Below are positions 25,022-34,643 of a stretch of 64,000 bases of DNA, in pieces. Source of the DNA: an uncultured Coriobacteriaceae bacterium (GTDB taxonomy: Bacteria; Actinomycetota; Coriobacteriia; Coriobacteriales; Atopobiaceae). The position numbers and the translations under genes were made by a program. Location: the NCBI GenBank assembly GCA_902791035.1, contig CADAUA010000005.1:1-64000 (forward strand). Reading direction: 5' to 3'. A model generated the notes under the pieces. The model was not told the DNA's origin. It ran no database searches and was given only the letters and a program-made list of their open reading frames with translations. Position 1 is the stretch's first letter. Each line of letters starts with the position of its first letter.

Positions 25022-25233
25022 AGCGCGGTCCTGTGTGCGGCGAGAGCGGCGTCGGCGTCATAACTGGCGGGAAGGACACCCACGAGCGATTCGACGAGCC
25101 GACGGTTTTCGCGCACGGGCGAGGTGAGGCGCGAGATCACGCGGCCATTCTTGCTCACGTAGACGTCCTCGTGCTGGGAGAGCTCGAGGTAGTGGCCGAG
25201 GTTCTTCTTGAGCTCGGTGGCCGTGATCTCCAT
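25018..25233 (-). CDS. Phd/YefM-type antitoxin
   Basis: A 71-residue protein; ATG 25233 after GGGAGG. The N-terminal half (ITATELKKNLGHYLELSQHEDVYV) is a Phd/YefM DNA-binding fold, and the C-terminal half would wrap the PIN toxin. It is the first gene of the pair, as usual for autoregulated systems, and its stop overlaps the toxin start. Pairing a Phd-type antitoxin with a PIN toxin is a known combination. Confidence 0.85.
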   Translation of the reverse strand: MEITATELKKNLGHYLELSQHEDVYVSKNGRVISRLTSPVRENRRLVESLVGVLPASYDADAALAAHRTAL

Positions 25234-25267
25234 GCATCCTCCCTTGCGTTCCTCCGACGGAATGTGT

Positions 25268-25316
25268 TGTACGAAGTATACCCATTTGGCGTGCGATATT
25301 GCGGTACGAGTCGTAC
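25268..25316 (-). promoter_or_regulatory. Toxin-antitoxin promoter/operator
   Basis: A perfect palindrome GTACGA-G-TCGTAC (25304-25316) lies upstream of the antitoxin. A related half site GTACGAAGTATAC (25269-25281) overlaps a minus-strand -10 TATACT. This fits autorepression by the antitoxin complex. Confidence 0.55.
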
Positions 25317-25349
25317 GGTTTTGGCCAGCCACTAAGGGACTGGACATCA

Positions 25350-25380
25350 GGGGGTACTGGGCACTGGGGGTACTCCCTTT
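25350..25380. repeat. Degenerate GGGGGTACT repeats
   Basis: GGGGGTACTGGGCACTGGGGGTACTCCC carries two copies of the GGGGGTACT half without full pairing. It is a decayed member of the dispersed palindrome family next to the HAD gene end. Confidence 0.45.
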
Positions 25381-25398
25381 GTGTGCGGTTCTGCCCGC

Positions 25399-26259
25399 TC
25401 AGACCCCAAAGACCCGACGGATGGCTTCGGCGATGCCATCGTGGTCGTTGTCGGCCACCACCAGGTCGCAGGCGGCCTTGACCTCGGGCGTGGCGTTGCC
25501 CATGGCTACGGAAAGGCCCGCCGTGCGCAGGGCGTCCAGGTCGTTGTAGGAGTCGCCGATCGCGACCGCCTGTGTCGGCGACATGCCCAGGTGGGCCACG
25601 AGGTCGCTCAGGCCCTGGCCCTTGTTGACCCCCGCGGCGGTGCACTCGAGCGAGGTGGCCTCGGCGTCGGCAAGGGCCAGGGGGAGCGCCTCCAGATGCT
25701 GGCGGGTGAGGGCGCGGGCCTCGGCACTGGGATGATAGAGGTTGCACTTGCAGGCCACGAGGCCCTTCTCGCGCACGTAGGCTGCGGGGTCGTCCATGGA
25801 CGTGCAGGTGCTGTGGAAGAGGGGGCGGTAGACGCCCATGTGGTAGCGGTCGGGATGGTCCAGCGTGTCGGCCGACATGTAGGAGCCGGAGGCTGCCAGG
25901 ATGTGGACGCCCGCGCCTGCCGCCTGGCCGGCCTCGACCGCTTCGAGGAGAAGGTCCTGGGGCAGGGGCGTCTGGCTGATGGCGCGCTCCTCGGCAAAGT
26001 CGTATACAAGGGCCCCGCTGACCAGGACGCCGTAGCGGATGGGTGGGAAGAGGGCGCGCGCCTCGCGCATCTCGGCCGGGTTGCGACCGGTGCAGAAGGC
26101 CACGCTGACGCCTGTGGCGAGAAGGTCTGCGATCGCCTCGCGCGTGGACGGCAGGACGGTCTTCTGGCTGGTGAGGGCCGTGCCGTCCATGTCTATGGCG
26201 AGCAGGCGGTAGGGGGTGCGCGTAGCGGTGGGTTGGGCTGGTCGAGTGGCGGTGGGCAT
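25399..26259 (-). CDS. Cof-type HAD phosphatase
   Basis: A 286-residue HAD IIB hydrolase; ATG 26259 after GGAGG. Motif I is LLAIDMDGTALTSQ (about residues 19-32), motif II FCTGRN, the conserved Lys is in AGVNKGQGL, and motif IV is AIGDSYNDLDAL followed by MGNATPEVKAACD. It probably dephosphorylates phosphosugars or a cofactor precursor. It is clearly paralogous to the gene at 31876-32709: the VADNDHDGIAEAIRRVF ending is nearly the same. The two flank the ABC/two-component block. Confidence 0.82.
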   Translation of the reverse strand: MPTATRPAQPTATRTPYRLLAIDMDGTALTSQKTVLPSTREAIADLLATGVSVAFCTGRNPAEMREARALFPPIRYGVLVSGALVYDFAEERAISQTPLPQDLLLEAVEAGQAAGAGVHILAASGSYMSADTLDHPDRYHMGVYRPLFHSTCTSMDDPAAYVREKGLVACKCNLYHPSAEARALTRQHLEALPLALADAEATSLECTAAGVNKGQGLSDLVAHLGMSPTQAVAIGDSYNDLDALRTAGLSVAMGNATPEVKAACDLVVADNDHDGIAEAIRRVFGV

Positions 26260-26372
26260 GGGATCCTCCGGTGGCGGAGCGGGTTCCGGACACCCCCATT
26301 GTGAGCGCTTGCCGGGTGGCGCGTGAGCCAATGATCGAATCCCCACGCAGGCCGGTTACCGCGGCTTTCTTG

Positions 26373-29141
26373 CTACTCCATCCCGGCGGCGCGCAGGCCG
26401 TCTACGATGCTGGTGGCGTGGCTGCGTCGCAGGGCGTATGCCACCGACGCCGCGAGGAGCGCCGCCACCAGCCCTGCGGACGCGGCCGCCCAGGCCCAGG
26501 GGAAGACAAAGTCGACCTTGCCAAAGCCGCTGGCCATTGCCCGTGCGAGCAGCAACCCCACAAGCGAGGCGGCGACGTATCCCGCGCCCAGCCCCCAGGC
26601 GCCGTAGGCCAGGCACTCGCAGGCCAGCATACGGCGGAACTGCCGCTGCCCCATGCCCACAGACCGCAGCATGGCGAACTCGCGGGAGCGCAGGATCACC
26701 GAGCTGGCCAGGGTCCCAAAGACGCTGGACGCTGCGATGAGCATCATGATCAGGGCGAAGAGCGCCAGGAAGAGCCGGAGGGTCTGCGCCTGCATGCGGG
26801 TCTCGCGCAGGATGGTGCCCACGTCTGCCAGGTAGTAGTTCCAGTCGCCGCTGTTGAGGCGGTCGATGTTGTCCTGGATCTGCCGGGTGGCGGCGGGGGA
26901 GTCCTCGGCGGCAAAGTAGTAGTAGCGCTCGGGGCTGAGAAGGGCCGAGGGATGGGCGGCAAGGAACTCGGGCGAGACCACGAAGCAGGGGGTGCCGGAG
27001 ATGCCGGAGGTGTGCAGGAGGTCCGCCACGTCCTTGTCCGCGGTGCGGACGTCCTCCATCCGGAGTACCTGGGCGTGCGCTTCTGCAAGCGTGGCCCGGG
27101 TCTCGGCCCCGTCCGCGTCGTAGGACACGAGCTCGAGCCCGTCGTCCCCCTCCTGGATACCGTCGTAGCCCTCAGGCAGGACCACCAAGCTCACCTGGAA
27201 GCCGTCCTCGGCATAGTCGAACCCGCTTGTGCCCAGGGCCAGGACCTGTGTGGAGGCGCCCGCACCCGCCTTGGCCAGCACCTGTTGCCAGAGGTCCGCG
27301 GAGGGCACGTAGACGGCGACGTTGCCCGTGTAGGAGTCGCCATCGGCGAGCGATCCCGCCGGAAGGCTGGCGTCCGCCCAGGCCAGGGTCACGCTGGTGG
27401 GAGCGGAGAGGCCCTCCACGCCGTCGGTGAGCCTGCGCACGAAGTCGTCCGCGCCCTCAATGTCCGCATAGGCGTAGTCAGTGGTGTGAAGGTGAGTGTC
27501 GTCCTGGGACTGGTAGGCGCTGGAGACCTCCAGCTCAACGTCCACGCCCGCCATATGGGAGTTGCTCTGGGTGATGGGCGTCATGGCATTGGAGAGCGAG
27601 CCCGTGAGCATGAGCAGGGCCACACCAGCGGCAAGGGATGCCACTATGGTGCGTGTGTGGGAGCTCTCGCGCCGGAGGTTGCGCTGGGCCATGAGGCCGG
27701 CGACGCCCGCCATGCGGGGAAGAAGGCCGTGCGGCCGCGCCACGAGCGCGCCATGCCTTTGGTTGCGGGCCGCCTCGCGCCGGATGGCACGGCTGGGGGC
27801 CTCGGTCGCGGTCGAGCGAACGGCCTCCACGGGCGACACGCGCGAGGCGCGCAGGGCGGGGCCCGCCGCACTGGCGAGAAGCACCACGAGCTCGAAGGCA
27901 GCCGTCAGGGCCAGGAAGGCCGGGCTCACGGAGAGCTGCACGTCAGAGGCCTCGCCACCGGCAAGGGAGGCTATGCCGTCACGCGCGAGGGCAAAGGTGA
28001 CCGCCGTGCCCGCCAGGCCCAGCAGGATGCCGGCCGGGATGGCAACCAAGCCGATGGCCAGCGACTCCGTGATCACCTCGCGGCGAATCTGGCCGCTCGA
28101 GGCCCCCATGGAGCGCAGCAGGCCAAACTGGCGCAGGCGGCTGGCCACGGAGATGGCAAAGGAGTCGCGGATGAGGACGACGGACGCCACGGCAATCACC
28201 ACCGCCACGATCACGGTGACCTTGGCCAGGGAGTCCCATGTGCCCGAGCTTCCGCGCACCAGGCGGTAGTCCATGAGGATGTCGTGCAGGGCCACGTGGG
28301 GCAGGTCGTTGCCCACGTCCTGCGTGGGGGCAAAGACGTCGAGCATGGCCACGAGGACGGCGTCCTTGTCGCCGTATCCCGTGAAGTCCGCCCAGACGCT
28401 GCGACGGGCGGGGACGGCCGCATGCCCGGCGCCCAGCACGGAGTCCGTGGTGCCCACGATGCCGGCGAGGGAGTCGCCGCCGTACCAGTCGTCGCTGACC
28501 ACGGATATGTCGTTGCCCACGAAGTAGGCGGAAGAGGAGAGGAAGCCGCACACCGTGAGGGTCACGGGGGTGCCGCCCACATTCACGGTGATGGTGGAGC
28601 CAATGCCCAGGGGGCCGTCGCTCGTGGCGTCGGGGCCGTCAAGTGTGCGGCCGCGCAGCTCCTGGCGCAGGGCCACCTGGGAGGCGTCGGTGGGAAGCGC
28701 GCCTTCCGTCACGTCGGGCATGACGGCCAGCGAGAAGGCCGCGGAGTCCGAGCCCTTCTCGGTGCGCGGCAGGCCGCGCAGCACGAGGTAGAGGGGAATG
28801 TCGTCGTTTGCCTCGCTGGGGGTCTGGGCCTGGTAGGCGCCCAGCTCCGGCACAGAGAGGGCCGAGGCCACGTTGCCGGAGGAGGCGAGCTGGTCCACCT
28901 GCTGGGTGGTGGCGTTGGCGGCGTTGGCATACCAGCCGCCCTCGCTGCTTACGATGCCGTTGGCCACGCTGGCTAGCAGGCTGGTGGCAGAGCAGAAGAC
29001 GGCGCAGATAAGGGCGCAGGAGAGTGCCACGCCCACAATGGTGGCCATGGTGCGGGTGCGGCTGCGGGCAAGCGAGCGGCGCGCGAAGCGCGTCATGATG
29101 GAGGAGCGCACGGGGGCGCTGGCGGAGGTCCTTCTTGTCAT
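26373..29141 (-). CDS. ABC transporter permease, FtsX/MacB-like with two FtsX modules
   Basis: A large 922-residue membrane protein with ATG 29141, 5 bases after the ATPase gene. There is an N-terminal helix ([15 protein letters not shown]) followed by an extracellular stretch to about residue 300. The first FtsX core follows ([33 protein letters not shown], three helices), then a second N-terminal helix (near 490) and a second long extracellular part. The C-terminal core contains [15 protein letters not shown]. This two-module layout is typical of MacB/Bce/LolCE-like exporters that move or sense envelope-active peptides or lipoproteins. With the adjacent response regulator and sensor, a role in cell-envelope stress or antimicrobial peptide response is plausible. 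Confidence 0.85.
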   Translation of the reverse strand: MTRRTSASAPVRSSIMTRFARRSLARSRTRTMATIVGVALSCALICAVFCSATSLLASVANGIVSSEGGWYANAANATTQQVDQLASSGNVASALSVPELGAYQAQTPSEANDDIPLYLVLRGLPRTEKGSDSAAFSLAVMPDVTEGALPTDASQVALRQELRGRTLDGPDATSDGPLGIGSTITVNVGGTPVTLTVCGFLSSSAYFVGNDISVVSDDWYGGDSLAGIVGTTDSVLGAGHAAVPARRSVWADFTGYGDKDAVLVAMLDVFAPTQDVGNDLPHVALHDILMDYRLVRGSSGTWDSLAKVTVIVAVVIAVASVVLIRDSFAISVASRLRQFGLLRSMGASSGQIRREVITESLAIGLVAIPAGILLGLAGTAVTFALARDGIASLAGGEASDVQLSVSPAFLALTAAFELVVLLASAAGPALRASRVSPVEAVRSTATEAPSRAIRREAARNQRHGALVARPHGLLPRMAGVAGLMAQRNLRRESSHTRTIVASLAAGVALLMLTGSLSNAMTPITQSNSHMAGVDVELEVSSAYQSQDDTHLHTTDYAYADIEGADDFVRRLTDGVEGLSAPTSVTLAWADASLPAGSLADGDSYTGNVAVYVPSADLWQQVLAKAGAGASTQVLALGTSGFDYAEDGFQVSLVVLPEGYDGIQEGDDGLELVSYDADGAETRATLAEAHAQVLRMEDVRTADKDVADLLHTSGISGTPCFVVSPEFLAAHPSALLSPERYYYFAAEDSPAATRQIQDNIDRLNSGDWNYYLADVGTILRETRMQAQTLRLFLALFALIMMLIAASSVFGTLASSVILRSREFAMLRSVGMGQRQFRRMLACECLAYGAWGLGAGYVAASLVGLLLARAMASGFGKVDFVFPWAWAAASAGLVAALLAASVAYALRRSHATSIVDGLRAAGME

Positions 29142-29146
29142 GGCGA

Positions 29147-29857
29147 TCACGCCCTGGGGGCGTTCGTGCGCGGGACGGCGGTGCGGCGCTCGTCGGACAC
29201 GATTCGGCCGTCCTCGATGGCCACCACGCGGTTGGCCATGAGGGCCACGTCCTCGTCGTGGGTTATGACCACCAGGGTCTGGCCCAGGTCGCGGTTGGAG
29301 GCGCGCAGGATCTGCATGATCTGCGCGGAGTTGCGGCTGTCCAGGTTGCCCGTGGGCTCGTCGGCCAGGACCACGGAGGGGGAGTTGAGAAGGGCGCGGC
29401 CTATGGCCACGCGCTGCTGCTGGCCGCCGGAGAGCTGGCTGGGCAGGTTGTGCTCGCGGCCCTCCAGGCCGAGCGAGCGCGCGAGGGACGCCAGGCGCTG
29501 GGGGTTGGGGTCGCGGCCGTCCAGCTGGGCGGGCAGGACGATGTTCTCCAGCACGTCCAGCACGGGCACCAGGTTGTAGAACTGGTACACAAGTCCCACC
29601 TCGCGGCGGCGGAAGACGGCCAGCTGCTCGTCGGAGCGGGCGTAGACGTCCTCGCCGTTGAGGTAGACGTGGCCCGAGGTGGGCCGGTCCACGCCGCCCA
29701 TGAGGTGCATGAGGGTGGACTTGCCCGAGCCCGAGCTGCCTATGATGGCCACGAAGTCGCCCTTGTCGATGGTCAGGGAGACGTCGTCCAGGGCCTTGAC
29801 CTGCGCCTCGCCCTTGCCGTACGTCTTTGAGAGGTGCTCCACGCGAATCTGCTCCAT
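29147..29857 (-). CDS. ABC transporter ATP-binding protein (LolD/MacB type)
   Basis: A 236-residue ATPase. Walker A is IGSSGSGKST (near 38-47), Q-loop VYQFYNLVP, signature LSGGQQQRVAIGRAL, Walker B VVLADEPTGNLD and switch VITHDED. The QFYNL-type Q-loop is typical of FtsX-partner ATPases. ATG 29857 follows AGAAGGGAG. It is the first gene of the ABC pair and is preceded by a gap of 138 bases with a 29-base palindrome. Confidence 0.9.
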   Translation of the reverse strand: MEQIRVEHLSKTYGKGEAQVKALDDVSLTIDKGDFVAIIGSSGSGKSTLMHLMGGVDRPTSGHVYLNGEDVYARSDEQLAVFRRREVGLVYQFYNLVPVLDVLENIVLPAQLDGRDPNPQRLASLARSLGLEGREHNLPSQLSGGQQQRVAIGRALLNSPSVVLADEPTGNLDSRNSAQIMQILRASNRDLGQTLVVITHDEDVALMANRVVAIEDGRIVSDERRTAVPRTNAPRA

Positions 29858-29965
29858 GGTGGCTCCCTTCTGCAGCGGTTATCGTACGGCATAACATGCT
29901 GGGGGTCGGGGGTGGCACCCCGGTGACCCCCAGGTGACGGTTCTGTCATGTTGGGCAAGACGGGT

Positions 29966-29994
29966 GTGACAAAAGTGACTGTCACTTTTGTCAC
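29966..29994. promoter_or_regulatory. 29-bp perfect palindrome GTGACAAAAGTGAC-T-GTCACTTTTGTCAC
   Basis: Fourteen-base arms with a single central base lie 2 bases past the histidine-kinase stop and about 110 bases before the ABC ATPase start. It could be the kinase terminator or an operator for the ABC genes. A close relative lies at 32850-32880. Confidence 0.55.
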
Positions 29995-29995
29995 A

Positions 29996-31054
29996 TCACA
30001 CGGTGGCGCGGTAGAAGGCAAAGTCGAAGCGAGCGCCGGTCACGGTGCCATCCTGTGCGGTGGCGTTGGTGGCCGTCAGGTGGCCGTCCTCTGCCACCAC
30101 AATGGCGCGCGCCAGCGAGAGGCCGATGCCTACGCCGGCGGGGTTGGTGGCGGACGTCGCGTTCTTGTCGCCCGTGGCACCCTTGTCGGCGGCGCCGCGG
30201 TAGAAGCGCTCGAACATATGCGGCAGGTCCTGGGGCGCGATGCCGGGCCCCGTGTCCTCCACGCGGATGCGGCAGGCCAGGAGGTCCTGCGTGGCCGTGA
30301 TGGTGACGGTGCCGCCCGCGGGCGTGTGTTCGATGCAGTTCTTGACCACGTTCTCCAGGGCCTCGGCCGTCCAGGCCGGGTCCACGTGGGCGGTGGCGAC
30401 GGGGTCTACGTGGAGCCGCAGCCGCACGTCTGCCAGGTCCAGTGCCACCCCCAAGGGGGCAATGGCGCGGTCCACGAGCTCTGCGGCCACCATATCGCGG
30501 CGGTCCAGCACCACGACGCCCGCATCGATGCGGGCCAGCTTGAGCAGGGCCTCCACTAGCCAGGCCATGCGGGCGCGCAGCTGCTCGGCCCGCATGAGGT
30601 GGGCGCGGGCGGCGGGCTCTGCGGCGTCGCGGCGCGCCAGCTCCAGCTCCAGGCCCAGCGAGGTGATGGGCGTGCGCAGCTGGTGGGAGACGTCGGCCAG
30701 GGAGTCTGCCAGTGAGGCCTTCTCGGCTGCCAGCCGCTCGTTTGTCAGCTGGAGGGCGTCCAGGGTCTTGCCCGCCTGACTGGAGAGGACCGCCTCCTCT
30801 CCCTCGTGCATGTCTTCGAAGGACACGCGTCGGCCGGTGGCCAAGGCGTCCTCCATGCGGGAGGCAAGTTCGGCGAGCCGCCGCGTGCGGCGCGCGTAGC
30901 CCGCCGCGGACAGGGCCGTCACGACAAGTCCGGCGACAAGGACCCACGTGGCGGTAGCGGCACCGGCCGTCGCGAGCGCGGCCACGGCCAGGGCCGCCGT
31001 GGTGCCTAGGCACGCGGCGAGAAGGACCTGCAGGTCGCGGTTGCGCCACAGCAT
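29996..31054 (-). CDS. Sensor histidine kinase
   Basis: A 352-residue membrane kinase: two N-terminal helices (about 10-28 and 33-52) with almost no extracellular loop, then a HAMP-like linker, the dimerisation helix with phosphorylated His in ADVSHQLRTPITS, and the ATPase domain (ENVVKNCIEHTPAGG, VEDTGPGI, FERFYRG, GIGLSLARAIV). Its ATG shares one base with the stop of the regulator gene (TGATG). The short sensor loop is like the intramembrane-sensing kinases that work with Bce-type transporters and fits the adjacent FtsX permease, though the lengths are not identical to that family. Confidence 0.88.
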   Translation of the reverse strand: MLWRNRDLQVLLAACLGTTAALAVAALATAGAATATWVLVAGLVVTALSAAGYARRTRRLAELASRMEDALATGRRVSFEDMHEGEEAVLSSQAGKTLDALQLTNERLAAEKASLADSLADVSHQLRTPITSLGLELELARRDAAEPAARAHLMRAEQLRARMAWLVEALLKLARIDAGVVVLDRRDMVAAELVDRAIAPLGVALDLADVRLRLHVDPVATAHVDPAWTAEALENVVKNCIEHTPAGGTVTITATQDLLACRIRVEDTGPGIAPQDLPHMFERFYRGAADKGATGDKNATSATNPAGVGIGLSLARAIVVAEDGHLTATNATAQDGTVTGARFDFAFYRATV

Positions 31055-31845
31055 CAGCGACCGCCCTGGTCTGTGGCGCCGTCCGGACCCGTCGCGCCCT
31101 TGTCTGCCGCGCCGGCATCCAAGGCCGGGCTTCCGCCCGGTGCCTCCTCCGGGTCCGCCACGCCGCGGTACCCGCCCAAGCCACGGACCGTCACCACCAG
31201 CTGTGGGTGGGCCGGGTCGTCCTCGATCTTCTTGCGCAGGCGGCGCACGTACACGTTGATGGTATTGTCGCTCACGTAGGCGCCGGCCTCCTCCCACAGG
31301 GCTTCGCGGATGGCATCGCGCGTGACCAAGCGGCCGGGGTGGGCGGCAAACTGCAGGAGCAGGCGGTACTCGATGGGGGTGAGCACCAGCTCGCGCCCGG
31401 CCTTGGTCACGCGGGCGCGGGCGGGGTCCAGCTCCACGTCGCCCAAGCGCAGGGTCTGCTCGGCGGCGGGCCGGCTGCGGCGCAGGATGGCCGCGATGCG
31501 GGCCAGGAGCTCGCGCGGGCGGAAGGGCTTGGCCACGTAGTCGTCGGCCCCCATGGTGAGGCCGGCCACGGTGGAGTACTCGTCGCCGGAGGCGGTGAGG
31601 AAGACGACCGGGACCTCTGGAGTTGCATCTTTGATGGCAGAGCACACGGCAAAGCCGTTGCCCTGGCGCAGCGTCACGTCCACGAGGGCCAGGTCGAAGG
31701 CTTGGTGGCCCGGCGCTGTGGCCAGGCGTACGGCCTCGTCCCGTGCGTCGGTTTGGCGCACGGCGTAGCCTTCGCGCTCGAGGAGCTCCTGAAGCGACCG
31801 CACGATGTCTGGGTCGTCCTCTACCAGCAGTATGCGCACCGCCAT
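31054..31845 (-). CDS. OmpR/PhoB-family response regulator
   Basis: A 263-residue regulator. The receiver domain has EDDPDIV near residue 9, the phospho-acceptor in LALVDVTL, and K in YVAKPF. The C-terminal winged helix (LTPIEYRLLLQFAAHPG to INVYVRRLRKKIED) ends in VRGLGGYRG. About 35 extra residues, low-complexity and rich in Gly/Ala/Asp, follow the DNA-binding domain. It is partner of the overlapping kinase gene and probably controls the downstream ABC exporter. Confidence 0.9.
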   Translation of the reverse strand: MAVRILLVEDDPDIVRSLQELLEREGYAVRQTDARDEAVRLATAPGHQAFDLALVDVTLRQGNGFAVCSAIKDATPEVPVVFLTASGDEYSTVAGLTMGADDYVAKPFRPRELLARIAAILRRSRPAAEQTLRLGDVELDPARARVTKAGRELVLTPIEYRLLLQFAAHPGRLVTRDAIREALWEEAGAYVSDNTINVYVRRLRKKIEDDPAHPQLVVTVRGLGGYRGVADPEEAPGGSPALDAGAADKGATGPDGATDQGGR

Positions 31846-31875
31846 GCCCTTGCCCCTCTCGCCGCGTGCCGGATC

Positions 31876-32709
31876 CTACGCCTCCAGGAAGACCCGGCGG
31901 ATGGCCTCCGCCACGCCATTGTGGTCGTTGTCGGCCACGACCATGCGGCAAATGGCCTTTATCTCCGGCGTGGCGTTGCCCATGGCGATGGGCAGGCCCG
32001 TTGCCTCGAGACAGTCCTTGTCGTTGGGGCCGTCGCCGATCGAGACGACCTGCGATGGCGAGATGCCCAGGTAAGCGGCCAGGTCCGCTAGGCCGCGGGC
32101 CTTGCTGATGCCGGGCGCCGTGCACTCGAGCGAGGTCTTCTCGGAAAAGACGAGTGAGAGGTCCTCGCCCTGCAGGCGTGCCAGCGTGACCTCGCGCGAG
32201 GCTACATCCAGGTGATAGAGGTTGCACTTAAGGACATCGCCCGCATGCTCGCGCGCCGCGGCTACGATGTCGTCCACGGGGGTGCAGCTGCGCTGGTAGA
32301 AGTCGTGGTAGGCGCCCATGTGGTAGCGGGCGGTGTGGGCCACGACGTCGCGCGTGGCCAGCGAGTCGGACCCCGTGAGCAGGTGGACGCCCGAGCCCAC
32401 GGCCTGGGCTGCGGCGATGGCATGGAGCAGGGGCTGGGTGGCGATGGGGGTGCTGCGGATCGCGCGGCCCTCGGCGTAATCGTACACCAGGGCACCGTTG
32501 ACCCCAATGGCGTATTGGACCTCGGGCAGCTCGGCGTGGGGCTCCGCGAGCTCCTTGGTGTTGCGGCCGGAGCAGAAGGCCACCGGTACGCCCAGGGCCA
32601 CGAGGGCGTGGACGGCAGCTCTGGTTGAGGGCAGGACGTGCTTGCTGCTGTCCAGAGCGGTTCCGTCCATGTCGAGCGTGAGCAGGCGATAAGGGCCGGC
32701 GTAGGTCAT
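31876..32709 (-). CDS. Cof-type HAD phosphatase
   Basis: A 277-residue HAD IIB hydrolase, paralogue of the gene at 25399-26259. Motifs: LLTLDMDGTALDSS, FCSGRN, the Lys in GISKARGL, and SIGDGPNDKDCL with MGNATPEIKAICR. Start ATG 32709 is chosen by alignment with the paralogue; ATG 32748 would add 13 residues and neither has a strong ribosome site. The substrate is unknown, probably a phosphorylated sugar. It is separated by 30 bases from the response regulator downstream and may be in the same transcript. Confidence 0.8.
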   Translation of the reverse strand: MTYAGPYRLLTLDMDGTALDSSKHVLPSTRAAVHALVALGVPVAFCSGRNTKELAEPHAELPEVQYAIGVNGALVYDYAEGRAIRSTPIATQPLLHAIAAAQAVGSGVHLLTGSDSLATRDVVAHTARYHMGAYHDFYQRSCTPVDDIVAAAREHAGDVLKCNLYHLDVASREVTLARLQGEDLSLVFSEKTSLECTAPGISKARGLADLAAYLGISPSQVVSIGDGPNDKDCLEATGLPIAMGNATPEIKAICRMVVADNDHNGVAEAIRRVFLEA

Positions 32710-32805
32710 GCGCTTCTCGCTTTCCCTTGGGGATGTGACGGATTCCATGGTAGCCGCTCTGCGATGCCGCCGGTAAGTCAGTTCCCGGCGCGCGCTACGA
32801 CCAAA

Positions 32806-32831
32806 GAGGGCCCCGTGCGCACGGGGCCCTC
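32806..32831 (-). terminator. 26-bp perfect palindrome, terminator of isocitrate dehydrogenase
   Basis: GAGGGCCCCGTGC pairs completely with GCACGGGGCCCTC; on the minus strand TTTGG follows. It lies between isocitrate dehydrogenase and the HAD gene. Confidence 0.6.
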
Positions 32832-32849
32832 GCCGCATCAAATATCGAA

Positions 32850-32880
32850 TGTCACAAAAGTGACTGACACTTCTGTGACA
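32850..32880. repeat. TGTCACAAAAGTG palindrome (relative of 29966-29994)
   Basis: TGTCACAAAAGTG pairs with CACTTCTGTGACA with one mismatch around ACTGA. A further CACTTCTGTG follows. It is 14 bases past the isocitrate dehydrogenase stop. Confidence 0.5.
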
Positions 32881-32893
32881 CACTTCTGTGGGG

Positions 32894-34096
32894 CTAGGAC
32901 TCGAGGGTGGAGCGGATGGCCAGGATGAAGTCGCGCGTGTTGAGCTTGGTGGGCTCGGGCAGAGTGGTGATGCGCGCCAGGTCGCCCGTCATGCGGCCGG
33001 ACTCGATTGTGCTGATCGTGGCCTTCTCCAGGCGGTTAGCAAAGTCCACGAGCTCCGGGATGCCGTCCAGCTCGCCGCGCTTGCGCAGGGCGCCCGTCCA
33101 GGCAAAGATGGTGGCCACGGAGTTGGTGGAGGTCTCCTCGCCCTTGAGGTACTTGTAGTAGTGACGCTGCACGGTGCCGTGGGCGGCCTCGTACTCGAAG
33201 TAGCCGTGCGGGCTCACGAGCACCGAGGTCATCATGGCCAGGCTGCCAAAGGCCGAGCTCAGCATGTCGCTCATCACGTCGCCGTCGTAGTTCTTGCAGG
33301 CCCAGATGAAGCCGCCCTCCGACCGCATGATGCGGGCCACGGCATCGTCGATCAGGGTGTAGAAGTACTCGATGCCGGCCGCCTCGAACTTGTCCTTGTA
33401 GTCGTTGGCGTACATGTCCGCGAAGATGTCCTTGAAGCGGTGGTCGTAGGTCTTGGAGATAGTGTCCTTGGTGGCAAACCACAGGTCCTGGCGCTGGGCC
33501 AGGGCGTACTCGAAGCAGGAGCGCGCGAAGCTGGTGATGGAGTCGTCCAGGTTGTGGACGCCCTGCACCACGCCGGGGCCGGCAAAGTCGTGGACAAGGG
33601 CGCGCTGCTCGGAGCCGTCGGCGCCGGTGTAGACGAGCTCCACCTTGCCGGGGCCGGGGATGCGGAGCTCGGAGTTCTTGTACACGTCGCCGTAGGCGTG
33701 ACGCGCGATGGTGATGGGCTTCTTCCAGCAGCGGACCATGGGTTCGATGCCCTTGACCACGATGGGCGCGCGGAAGACTGTGCCGTCCAGGATGGCTCGG
33801 ATGGTGCCGTTGGGGCTCTTCCACATCTGCTTGAGGCCGTACTCCTCCACGCGGGCGGCGTTGGGGGTAATGGTGGCGCACTTGACTGCCACGCCCAGGC
33901 GCTTGGTGGCCTCGGCGGAGTCCACGGTAACCTGGTCGTCCGTCTCGTCGCGGTGCTTGAGGCCCAGGTCGTAGTACTCGGTCTTGAGGTCAACGAAGGG
34001 GCAGACGAGCTCGTCCTTGATAATCTGCCAGATGATACGGGTCATCTCGTCGCCGTCCATCTCGACGAGCGGGGTCTTCATCTCGATCTTTGCCAT
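32894..34096 (-). CDS. icd: Isocitrate dehydrogenase (NADP+)
   Basis: A 400-residue enzyme of the eukaryote-like (IDH1/2) NADP-dependent class; ATG 34096 follows AGGAGGAAAC. Characteristic motifs: [47 protein letters not shown], the metal/catalytic [16 protein letters not shown], and cofactor loop [23 protein letters not shown]. It oxidatively decarboxylates isocitrate to 2-oxoglutarate, here probably for glutamate synthesis and NADPH in a fermentative organism. It appears monocistronic with its own terminator. Confidence 0.93.
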   Translation of the reverse strand: MAKIEMKTPLVEMDGDEMTRIIWQIIKDELVCPFVDLKTEYYDLGLKHRDETDDQVTVDSAEATKRLGVAVKCATITPNAARVEEYGLKQMWKSPNGTIRAILDGTVFRAPIVVKGIEPMVRCWKKPITIARHAYGDVYKNSELRIPGPGKVELVYTGADGSEQRALVHDFAGPGVVQGVHNLDDSITSFARSCFEYALAQRQDLWFATKDTISKTYDHRFKDIFADMYANDYKDKFEAAGIEYFYTLIDDAVARIMRSEGGFIWACKNYDGDVMSDMLSSAFGSLAMMTSVLVSPHGYFEYEAAHGTVQRHYYKYLKGEETSTNSVATIFAWTGALRKRGELDGIPELVDFANRLEKATISTIESGRMTGDLARITTLPEPTKLNTRDFILAIRSTLES

Positions 34097-34378
34097 GTTT
34101 CCTCCTTGCATAGGGATTCGGCAAGCGTGGGGATAGGGCAAGTCTAGTCGCGTGGATGGCCGGTGCACCGCCGGCGGCCAAGAATACCCACGCTGGTAAC
34201 GCTGGGCGCGTACGAGGCCGCTCCGGCCTGTCATGGGCTGGCCCGCGGGCCGTGCCCGTGGCGCTGATTGGTCGGCTCTGCCGCCTGACGGGATCCCGGA
34301 GGTGCCGGCGGGCGATGGAAGCTGCGCATACGTGCATAGCGATGGAACATAACACCCTGGATGGCCTAAGGCAAGCAT

Positions 34379-34462
34379 ACACTTGGCGCAAAAGGATATA
34401 ATTGCAAAAAATATATTGGCAGGTAGACGAATTACGGGTCAGATGGTAGTGATCCCAAGTGT
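34379..34462. repeat. Palindromic element F with GCAGGTAGA core
   Basis: Arms ACACTTGG (34379-34386) and CCAAGTGT (34455-34462) enclose ATATATTGGCAGGTAGACG (34411-34429). The element is 84 bp, the same size as element A, and the core matches B and C. The surrounding gap 34097-34643 (isocitrate dehydrogenase upstream region) is unusually AT-rich and holds no gene I can support. Confidence 0.5.
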
Positions 34463-34543
34463 GTGATTGTTTCTGGGCATCGCGAGTATCCAGGCGATGC
34501 GGCTTGAAGTCATGCGTATAGATTTTGGATAAAAATGCATAAA

Positions 34544-34570
34544 AAGCCCCGCACGGCCAGTGCGGGGCTT
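34544..34570 (-). terminator. Terminator of the DUF3825 gene
   Basis: AAGCCCCGCAC and GTGCGGGGCTT form an 11-bp stem; on the minus strand the stem is followed by TTTTTATGCATTTTT. A clear intrinsic terminator. Confidence 0.8.
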
Positions 34571-34643
34571 GCGAGGACCAGAAGATCCGGCGGGAGAACC
34601 GATGTTGCGCCGATGTCACGCCGATGTCGCGCCATCGTGCCGC

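Noticed and set aside
24572-25233. Part of a prophage or integrated element
   Set aside because: Only a toxin-antitoxin pair is present; no integrase, phage structural genes or attachment repeats were seen.
34097-34643. tRNA or small protein in the AT-rich gap
   Set aside because: No cloverleaf, TTCGA-type T-loop or ORF with a ribosome site could be found.
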